Part shown: piece by piece, positions 33,697 through 39,306 of the stretch | How the letters are laid out: every line of letters starts with the position of its first letter | How positions within the stretch are numbered: the first letter of the stretch is position 1 | Assembly (NCBI RefSeq): GCF_900198625.1 | Contig: NZ_FZPK01000046.1 | Span: 21,619-60,924 of the forward strand | Reading direction: 5' to 3' | Length of the DNA: 39,306 bases | Source of the DNA: Helicobacter rappini | GTDB lineage: Bacteria > Campylobacterota > Campylobacteria > Campylobacterales > Helicobacteraceae | Position numbers and translations under genes: made by a program | The notes under the pieces: generated by a model | The model's database searches: none | What the model saw: the letters and a program-made list of their open reading frames with translations, nothing else | What the model was told of the DNA's origin: nothing

Positions 33697-34861
33697 ACAA
33701 CTCTATATCGATAAAGAAGCGATTTCAGTCCTAAATCTCGCACAAGAGGGCTTGCTCTATCCTGTAACAGAGCTTATGAATGAAGCACAGATGAAAGCAG
33801 TCAATACAAGCGGTGTCTATAAAGACCAGAGCTATCCTTGCCCTTTTCTCTTAAGCCCTAGTGGCAGACGCAATAGTGAAGTCTTACAAAAGGCAAAAAA
33901 GGGCGATAAAATCGAGCTTATAACAGATGGTGAGACTTCAGGTAGCATTATCGTAGATTCTGTGTTTAGCATTAATAAGCAAGAGCGGATAAATAAGATA
34001 ATGGGCGGTGATTTTGCCTCCAAACGCATACAAGATATAGAATCTAGAATAGGCGAAATTTGCGTTAGCGGTAAATACACACTCACAAATAACGACATTA
34101 TGAAGCATAAAAAACGACTAGCCCAACGCATAGCTACACTGAGTGCGAAAAATATCGCAGGTATTGTAATGAGTGCATCTCCGCTGCATAGAATCCATGA
34201 AAAAATCATGCGAGATGCCCTAGAAGAATGCGATCTATTAGTCGTATTCTTACTCAAACCACATAAAAGCGACTTGATAGAATATAACTTGCGGCTAAAA
34301 TGTATGGAATTTTTGATAGATAATTATCTTATGAAAGAGCGGGTTATCATTATCCCGCATGATGATACCTATCTGTATGCAGGGCAGAATCGCATGATTA
34401 TGAATGCCATTGTAGCAAGGAATTTTGGTTGCAATAAACTGCTTGTTGGCGAGAATAATCGCGGCTTATCTGTGTATTATCTAGATAATGAAGTGCATTC
34501 TATCTTTGATTCTCTCACAGGTATGAATATAGAAGTTGAGATTTTACCAGAATATGTATATTGTGATGTGTGTAAAACACTTGTCTCAATCCATACTTGT
34601 CCGCATGGACATCATCACCATATTAACTATAATGCAGAATCTTTTGTCGAGTTCTTTAGACTAGGGCTTTTACCCCCTGCTATGCTTGTGAGAAGGCAGA
34701 TTTCAGCAATATTGCTTTCATCTTTGTTCCCACATAGATTCAAGGATTTAGATAGATTGTATTATGATATTTTACCATCAAGCGGGATTATACAAAATAG
34801 CGGTGAAGAGGAGTTTTACCTAAAGCTTATGCAGCTTTATCAAACAACCTCACTCAATTAA
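33674..34861 (+). CDS. Sulfate adenylyltransferase-like (Sat-like) protein with altered active site
   Basis: 395 residues, ATG 33674 behind AAGGAAG inside the end of the regulator gene. The ATP-sulfurylase fold is clear: SYPCPFLLSPSGRR-type N-terminal domain, SPLHRIHEKIMRDALEECDLLV, IPHDDTYLYAGQNRMIMNAI, and the metal-binding YCDVCKTL...TCPHGHHHH. In true ATP sulfurylases the ATP loop reads QxRNPxHxxHE. Here it reads MSASPLHRIHE, so the Gln, Arg and Asn are lost while both histidines remain. Similar Sat-like genes follow the HP1021 homologue in Campylobacter, although these organisms do not assimilate sulfate by the usual route. The true reaction is uncertain. Confidence 0.8.
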   Translation: MASQEKNKQLYIDKEAISVLNLAQEGLLYPVTELMNEAQMKAVNTSGVYKDQSYPCPFLLSPSGRRNSEVLQKAKKGDKIELITDGETSGSIIVDSVFSINKQERINKIMGGDFASKRIQDIESRIGEICVSGKYTLTNNDIMKHKKRLAQRIATLSAKNIAGIVMSASPLHRIHEKIMRDALEECDLLVVFLLKPHKSDLIEYNLRLKCMEFLIDNYLMKERVIIIPHDDTYLYAGQNRMIMNAIVARNFGCNKLLVGENNRGLSVYYLDNEVHSIFDSLTGMNIEVEILPEYVYCDVCKTLVSIHTCPHGHHHHINYNAESFVEFFRLGLLPPAMLVRRQISAILLSSLFPHRFKDLDRLYYDILPSSGIIQNSGEEEFYLKLMQLYQTTSLN

Positions 34862-34886
34862 TGTTGTTTCATTTATAAGGCATACA

Positions 34887-35579
34887 ATGAGATTTTTTCA
34901 TCTTTATATTTTTGATAAGATAAAGCCTTTAGTATTGCAAAAAATCATTGCAAATATTTTGGGCTTTATTATTATTTATCCCATCACTTTGCATAATAAA
35001 GAGACCGCATTATTACTTAGTCTCTTTTTAGCAGTATATCTTTATAAGAATATGCAAGATTTAGAATCTAACCCAAACGAGTCGGCACAAGATAGCAATA
35101 AACTAGATTCTCAAACAGCTTGTCATGTTGAGTGTAGCGAAACATCTAAAAACTTAGAAATTAATCATAAGGACTCTAACCCAAACATAGATTCTAATCT
35201 TAACCCTACAAATAACACAGAATCTAATCCTATAAATAATGCCAACTTAACACAAGAATCCAGCAATACACAAGATTCCATAAATACAAACCAAGCTAAA
35301 CCACTCATACCACACGACTTTGCTATAATCCAGCTTATGATAAGCCTTTTTTGTGCGTGTTTATTTGTCTTTGCAACATGGCAAATGTATATCTTAGAAG
35401 CCCTTATTGGTTGCATTTTTATACGAATTTATGATTATTACAAGCCAAGTTTAATAGGCAGATTCTATAACCTAAAGCCAAACAAAATACTAGGTAGCAT
35501 TCTAGGGGCGATTTTGCATGGCGTATTAAGCGGTGCAAGTGTTATGATACTCTATTACATTTCAGTAAAATTTTCTTAA
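34887..35579 (+). CDS. PgpA-like membrane protein, degenerate, with repeat insertion
   Basis: 230 residues behind AAGG. The C-terminal block LIGCIFIRIYDYYKPSLIGRFY followed by LGSILGAILHGVLSG aligns with PgpA (FRxFDxxKPxPIxxxD...GGxGIMxDDxxAG), but the acidic pair DD and the APGT loop of the N-terminus are missing. The middle (about residues 60-145) is an Asn/Ser/Thr-rich insertion that includes the dispersed repeat (CHVECSETSKNLE). In Campylobacter a pgpA gene follows the Sat-like gene, which supports homology. Phosphatidylglycerophosphatase activity is unlikely with these losses. Confidence 0.6.
   Translation: MRFFHLYIFDKIKPLVLQKIIANILGFIIIYPITLHNKETALLLSLFLAVYLYKNMQDLESNPNESAQDSNKLDSQTACHVECSETSKNLEINHKDSNPNIDSNLNPTNNTESNPINNANLTQESSNTQDSINTNQAKPLIPHDFAIIQLMISLFCACLFVFATWQMYILEALIGCIFIRIYDYYKPSLIGRFYNLKPNKILGSILGAILHGVLSGASVMILYYISVKFS
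35121..35147 (+). repeat. Dispersed palindromic repeat arm inside the PgpA-like gene
   Basis: TGTCATGTTGAGTGTAGCGA... encodes CHVECSETS, the same arm as at 21466 and (minus) 13231. Confidence 0.75.
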
Positions 35580-35721
35580 TTTGCAAATGTGCTAACTAAA
35601 CTTTATTTTAAACATGATTAAAAGACTAATAGATATTTATACACAAGATTCCGTGATTTGAGTAATTTTGTAAAAATATCATAGTTTTTACAAAAAATAG
35701 TTATAAATATTACATAAATCG

Positions 35722-35749
35722 TTTTTTTTTTTTTGAGTTGTGTTACAAT
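35722..35749 (+). promoter_or_regulatory. T-tract promoter of the outer membrane protein gene
   Basis: T13 (35722-35734) lies 9 bp upstream of TACAAT (35744-35749), where the -35/spacer should be. The start codon at 35807 is 58 bp further. The tract length would change promoter geometry, as for the T tract described at H. pylori sabA. Confidence 0.6.
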
Positions 35750-35806
35750 AATTCACGCATTTTACAACAAAATGCAAATATTTTAAGTGATTAAAAGGGA
35801 TTTATC

Positions 35807-36529
35807 ATGTATAAACGATTTGGAAAAGTAGCAATAACACTAGCACTAATCTCTACGCCAAGCTTCATGTTAGCTGATGAGGGCGATGGCAATGGCTTTT
35901 TTGCTGGGATTAATACGGGCTATTCAGTAAGTTTTGAAAAAAGAACAAGCACAGAGACAGGAACACAAAGCACAACAGCTGATACAACCACTGCACCAAA
36001 ATATCTTAATATCGGCGTGCAGTTAGGTTATAACTATATGCTGACTGACTTCTTTGGTTTGCGCGGCTATTTAGATTATAACTATGGCTTTATGCATAAT
36101 CACATAAAAGAAACAGCCACAGAACAACAGCAAAGCACAACAACTGATACAACCACACTGGATTCATCTCATGCGATTAGTGTAAATGTCGATGTTTTGC
36201 TTAATATCCTAAGTTCTGATACCTTTGCATTTGGGGCGTATGCAGGTATTGGGCTTGGCTATGCGACAATGAATAGCACCAGCAAAGCAACTGAAGGTGG
36301 TGTTATAACAAACACAACAACACCAGTAGGCGATGGCTTTATCCTGCCTATAAATCTCGGGCTAAGTCTCACTGCAAATAGCCATCATCGCTTCGAGTTA
36401 GGTTTTAAAATACCAACTCTAGGGATTAAGCAAATAGCCCCAGCTCAAAACGGCAATCAACAAAACAACAACGAAACAACCACGACACGAAATCTCATCA
36501 CAACAATAGGATATAGCTACATTTTCTAG
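35807..36529 (+). CDS. Helicobacter-type outer membrane beta-barrel protein
   Basis: 240 residues behind AAAAGGGA. Signal peptide to about residue 23 (ISTPSFMLA). The mature protein alternates strands rich in Tyr/Gly (GFFAGINTGYSVSF, LGYNYMLTDFFGLRGYLDYN, GAYAGIGLGYATM) with Thr-rich loops and ends with the barrel signature TTIGYSYIF, like Hop/Hor proteins. The two Thr-rich loops (GTQSTTADTTTAPK and TTTDTTTLDSS) look like a repeated loop sequence. The gene lies between the PgpA-like gene and a decayed fragment of it. Confidence 0.82.
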   Translation: MYKRFGKVAITLALISTPSFMLADEGDGNGFFAGINTGYSVSFEKRTSTETGTQSTTADTTTAPKYLNIGVQLGYNYMLTDFFGLRGYLDYNYGFMHNHIKETATEQQQSTTTDTTTLDSSHAISVNVDVLLNILSSDTFAFGAYAGIGLGYATMNSTSKATEGGVITNTTTPVGDGFILPINLGLSLTANSHHRFELGFKIPTLGIKQIAPAQNGNQQNNNETTTTRNLITTIGYSYIF

Positions 36530-36580
36530 CATGTAGCCTTTGTGTGTGATACTCTTTGCAACCCACCGCATAAACACACA

Positions 36581-36601
36581 CTACTATCTTTATGATAGTA
36601 G
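36581..36601 (+). terminator. Stem-loop after the outer membrane protein gene
   Basis: CTACTATC/GATAGTAG, perfect 8-bp stem with a TTTAT loop, 51 bp after the stop. No T run follows, so termination is uncertain. Confidence 0.4.
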
Positions 36602-36653
36602 CTATATCTCTCACTCAAATCTATAGCAAATTTAATCAAACTGAGCATATCCC

Positions 36654-36740
36654 TTGCATAATAAAGAGACCACATTATTACCTAATCTTTTTTGGTGATA
36701 CATATTTATGGGAATATACAAGATTTGAATTCTAATGAGT
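36654..36740 (+). pseudogene. Decayed fragment of the PgpA-like gene
   Basis: TTGCATAATAAAGAGAC and the following ~85 bp match 34989-35092 of the PgpA-like gene with small gaps and changes (for example CAAGATTTGAATTCTAATGAG versus the intact copy). The frame is broken. Confidence 0.65.
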
Positions 36741-36789
36741 GGGCTGCAAGGTTAAAGCTATAGTTATTGACAATTAGATTCTTATTAAA

Positions 36790-36922
36790 CTGCACCCTTG
36801 CACCCTGCATCCACCCAAGTGATTGAGATTCCAGAAAGAACATGGACAAAAATTCTGCGGAAGTATCTTGCAATGATTTTCCAAAGAAGTTTTACTTTAT
36901 GGGCTATCAAAAAAAAGAGTGG
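36790..36922 (+). repeat. Decayed C-rich repeat and kinase-insert relic
   Basis: 36790-36830 matches the C-rich repeat of 25531. 36856-36922 (TGCGGAAGTATCTTGCAATG...) matches the reverse complement of 26240-26307, the kinase segment encoding AEVSCDDFLKKLRFVG. Confidence 0.65.
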
Positions 36923-36983
36923 CCTTTGTTGGTGCTAATGTGTGGTTAAGTTGTGTTTAGGACTGGTAGTTCAAGCAAAAATC

Positions 36984-37679
36984 CTAAACAATCTCAAATC
37001 CTAAAATCTTCGCCCATTCTATATCTTTCCCGCATTCTACAACAATGCCATTACCCACTAAACTTAGCAAGGGAATATCACTAGGACAATCACTATACGC
37101 ATAGCTTTGTGCTAAATCATACATTGATAGATCAAGTGTTTGTGATAACTTATAAAGCTTTCTATGCTCCATCGTATGAATACCTGCCATATTGCCGCTT
37201 AAAACCCCCTCACTACTCTCCAGCGAAACCGCCACAACATATGGAATCCCAAAATACTTTGCAAAAATGCGAATATATATCTCAAAGCCACCTGACACAA
37301 TCGCTATGGTGTGTCCCATTTTTTGATGATAACGCACACGCTCCATAATGCGTTCATTAACACGCAAAAGCAATTCTTTTTCAAAGAAATCTTGTGCGAT
37401 ATTTTCTGCTTCTTTTAGACTTAATCCCCGCAAAACTTCAAAATTAACAGGTTTTTGAATAAACTTATTGCGATATGATTTAGGTAAAACTTTTTGAATC
37501 CTCTTGCCTACCTTACGCTTCAATTTAGCACACACTCTATGTCCCAGACCTTGTTTCATATTGTAGCCACGATACTTTGCGATAATCTCTAAATACCTTG
37601 CTGCGCTTTGAAAATCTACAAGCGTTTCACAAAAATCAAATAATGCTAAAACCCTGTTGTTCTGCTCTCTTGTCTGCAT
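36984..37679 (-). CDS. HAD-IB family phosphatase-like protein
   Basis: 231 residues from ATG 37679, which has GGAG 7 bp upstream; an upstream GTG (37694) overlaps the HisC-like stop and is the alternative. Motif I reads ALFDFCETLV: the second Asp of DxDxT is Cys. I recall the same FDFC(D/E)TLV form in HAD-IB proteins of polysaccharide clusters, so this may be normal for the subgroup. Motif II is IAIVSGG; motif IV is YSDCPSDIPLL. It resembles phosphoserine phosphatases and is the last gene of the TupA/HisC operon. Likely removes a phosphate from a surface-glycan precursor; substrate unknown. Confidence 0.75.
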   Translation of the reverse strand: MQTREQNNRVLALFDFCETLVDFQSAARYLEIIAKYRGYNMKQGLGHRVCAKLKRKVGKRIQKVLPKSYRNKFIQKPVNFEVLRGLSLKEAENIAQDFFEKELLLRVNERIMERVRYHQKMGHTIAIVSGGFEIYIRIFAKYFGIPYVVAVSLESSEGVLSGNMAGIHTMEHRKLYKLSQTLDLSMYDLAQSYAYSDCPSDIPLLSLVGNGIVVECGKDIEWAKILGFEIV

Positions 37680-37690
37680 ATTTTCTCCAA

Positions 37691-38767
37691 TCACTCATTG
37701 CAAAATCTCTTTATTTCTCTAACAACACACTGCATTTGCTCCCTTGTGCCTATGCTAATACGACAATGCTTATCTACAATATGCGAATAATCTCGTATAA
37801 AAATATTCCTTTTTTCTAAAAACATTTTTAATCCATTTATATCCCTATGCTGAATAAAAACAAAATTAGCATTTGATGGATAAAGTTTAAACTCTCGCAT
37901 AGAATCTAACGCATTTATAAAAAACTCTCTTGCCAATATGACCTCTTTTACATAAGATTCCATATATTCTTTATCTTTTAATGCTGCAATGGCTGCTACT
38001 TGTGAGAGATGAGTAATATTTTTTGCATTACGAAGTAAATTTAATGTAGCAATGTTTTGTGCAGAACTCAAGCAATAGCCTATACGAAATGATGCTAAGC
38101 CAAATGCCTTTGAAAATGTCCTTGTGATGATAAGATTCTGCATTGTTGGTAATAAATATGCCACACTTTTACCACAAAACTCATAATACGCCTCATCTAT
38201 GACAAATAGCATATCGCCATATTTTGTGATAAGTGATTCTAGTTTCAATATATCGTGCAATGTGCCAGTTGGATTGTTTGGATTACATATATACACGATT
38301 TTTGGTTGTGTATTTACAAGAAAATTATCAAGCAAATTAAAATCAATATTGCCCTTTTCATCTGTGTGAAAAAATACACTTTGAAGCCCTATGCCATCAG
38401 CCCTTGAGCGGAAATTATCATAAGTTGGTGCAACAATACACACATTATCGCCAACACTCCCAAAGACTTGCAAAATAAACTCGTGCGAACAATCAGAACT
38501 TGCAAAAATCTCTACACATTCACTTGGCACATTTGCATATTTGCTTAAAAGGGCTAATAACTCTGCATTATGTGTATTTGGATACCAGTGCAAGTTATCA
38601 TTTAAAATGGCTTGTTGCAAGGCGGTTAGGACTTTTGGCGATGGCGGCATACTAGATTCATTCCAATCAAGCTTTAGAATCTCTTCTTTTTTTGAAATCT
38701 CCCATACCTTATGTGCGATAGGGATATAGGGCTTAAGATTTTGTATAAAACTATTTGCCTTCATCAC
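37691..38767 (-). CDS. HisC-like PLP-dependent aminotransferase
   Basis: 358 residues; GTG 38767 or ATG 38764, both overlapping the end of the TupA-like gene. Fold type I aminotransferase of the histidinol-phosphate group: LDWNESSMPPSPKV, YICNPNNPTGTL, VIDEAYYEF and the PLP lysine in TRTFSKAFGLASFRIGY. Located between a TupA-like ligase and a HAD phosphatase, with no histidine genes nearby, so it is more likely to aminate or decarboxylate a precursor for surface modification than to make histidine. True hisC cannot be excluded. Confidence 0.82.
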   Translation of the reverse strand: MMKANSFIQNLKPYIPIAHKVWEISKKEEILKLDWNESSMPPSPKVLTALQQAILNDNLHWYPNTHNAELLALLSKYANVPSECVEIFASSDCSHEFILQVFGSVGDNVCIVAPTYDNFRSRADGIGLQSVFFHTDEKGNIDFNLLDNFLVNTQPKIVYICNPNNPTGTLHDILKLESLITKYGDMLFVIDEAYYEFCGKSVAYLLPTMQNLIITRTFSKAFGLASFRIGYCLSSAQNIATLNLLRNAKNITHLSQVAAIAALKDKEYMESYVKEVILAREFFINALDSMREFKLYPSNANFVFIQHRDINGLKMFLEKRNIFIRDYSHIVDKHCRISIGTREQMQCVVREIKRFCNE

Positions 38768-39306
38768 TCCCCCTATTATATGAAGTATGCTGCCACATAT
38801 TACCTAGTTTTTTATCCCAAGATTCTGGGACAAGCCTTTCTGTCCCACAAGCGTGTGTGAAAGTCAGCTCCCCCACAACGATTTTTTGCCCCTTAGCAAA
38901 TGGCATATAATACAAATCCACACGCACATAATCAAACATTTGAGAAAGCATAAAGGCTAGTCTTTTAAGATGCTCTAACTCACTAGGCTTTGGCGGAATG
39001 GGATTATTTGTATTGTCATAAAGAAAACCAAATGGGGCGAGATTCCAATCTTTATCCAAAATCGTGCGTTTGTAATTTGTGAATCTATCGGCAGTAAGCT
39101 GGATATAATAATCTTCTAAACCTTGAAAAATATGAAATTTATAGGTATCTGGATCTTTTGTGCCATCTAACAACATCTCCTCTGCAAAGATTCTAGGTTC
39201 TATGTCTTTATAATGCCATTCCCTATAAAGTGTGTAAAAGTTTGTGTTTAAATGTTGCGTGAGTTTAGTTATAGCTTCATTAAAGCTTTTAGAATCTTTT
39301 AAAAAA
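38751..39306 (-). CDS. TupA-like ATP-grasp protein, 5' end outside the window
   Basis: The minus-strand frame is open to the window edge, so about 184 C-terminal residues are seen. It shares LKDSKSFNEAITKL, FYTLYREWHYKDIEPRIF and VRVDLYY...VGELTFTHACGTERLVPESW with the gene at 1-866. The stretch between (DGTKDPDTYKFHIFQGL) is different, so it is a paralogue, not a simple duplicate. First visible gene of the operon with the HisC-like and HAD genes; the stop overlaps the next start by 14-17 bp. Confidence 0.82.
   Translation of the reverse strand, partial: FLKDSKSFNEAITKLTQHLNTNFYTLYREWHYKDIEPRIFAEEMLLDGTKDPDTYKFHIFQGLEDYYIQLTADRFTNYKRTILDKDWNLAPFGFLYDNTNNPIPPKPSELEHLKRLAFMLSQMFDYVRVDLYYMPFAKGQKIVVGELTFTHACGTERLVPESWDKKLGNMWQHTSYNRGSDEGK
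39170..39306 (-). repeat. Inverted homologous segment, right copy
   Basis: Reverse complement closely matches 288-420. Together they bound the window as an imperfect inverted repeat within two TupA-like genes. Confidence 0.85.

Larger units (their letters stand above)
36530..36983. other. Gene-free region with decayed repeats and a gene fragment
   Basis: 454 bp with no credible ORF. In order it holds a stem-loop (36581-36601), a fragment of the PgpA-like gene, a C-rich repeat copy (36790-36830), and a relic of the kinase insertion sequence (36856-36922). It is a sink for repeat debris. Confidence 0.65.

Noticed and set aside
37691-38767. Confident call of hisC for histidine biosynthesis
   Set aside because: Context is a TupA-like ligase and a HAD phosphatase; no other his gene is near.

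Overview
The window is AT-rich chromosomal DNA from an epsilonproteobacterium (Campylobacterota), most likely an enterohepatic-type Helicobacter. The evidence is the fused ispDF gene followed by an HP1021-type orphan response regulator and a Sat-like protein, which is the Campylobacter/Helicobacter order. A PflA flagellar-motor protein, a CiaD-like protein, a HydE/HypF-like protein, a Helicobacter-style small outer-membrane barrel and long homopolymeric tracts agree with it. No rRNA, tRNA, CRISPR array or insertion-sequence transposase was seen.

Layout. 1-866: 3' part of a TupA-like ATP-grasp gene. 1137-5516: a Na/Pi cotransporter-like protein and a TonB-dependent copper receptor that carries both OprC-type copper motifs. 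5750-11167: an accessory cassette that I cannot match to a described system. It has two T-tract promoters, two TerB-like/YkgJ-like gene pairs, a tandem array of 26-46-residue hydrophobic peptide genes (four of them starting MALP) that are each preceded by a strong ribosome binding site, a longer MPLP membrane protein, an AAA+ ATPase, and three small proteins ending in FGDKxMIxxK. 11310-15662 (minus): ruvC, a HydE/HypF-like gene, fbp and fabG. 15847-20724: pflA, an outer-membrane protein, a small conserved protein, a DUF4878-type lipoprotein and a YiiX-like cysteine hydrolase. 20725-24356: a FadL/OmpP1 gene behind a palindrome-rich leader and a long repeat-built 5' extension, then a TPR-like and a CiaD-like gene. 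24648-28637: a PhoR/PhoB-like two-component pair (minus) divergent from psd. 28924-30955 (minus): a MORN-repeat protein and thiC. 31217-35579: ispDF, the HP1021 homologue, a Sat-like gene and a degenerate PgpA-like gene. 35807-36529: an outer-membrane barrel behind a T13 tract. 36984-39306 (minus): a TupA-like, HisC-like and HAD-IB operon, probably for surface polysaccharide modification.

Two themes cross the window. First, dispersed palindromic and C-rich repeats are inserted in frame in protein genes (HydE-like, FadL, histidine kinase, PgpA-like) and also lie decayed between genes, and the AGATTCT/AGAATCT heptamer is very frequent. Second, five homopolymeric tracts of 13-15 bases (G13, T13, C13, T15, T13) lie outside genes, three of them in or beside promoters, which suggests phase-variable expression. 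The first and last genes are related TupA-like genes in opposite orientation, so the whole window lies between inverted homologous segments.

The most unusual region is the 5.4-kb peptide/TerB/AAA+ cassette. Its function is unknown; a phase-variable membrane-active peptide system is my leading inference.
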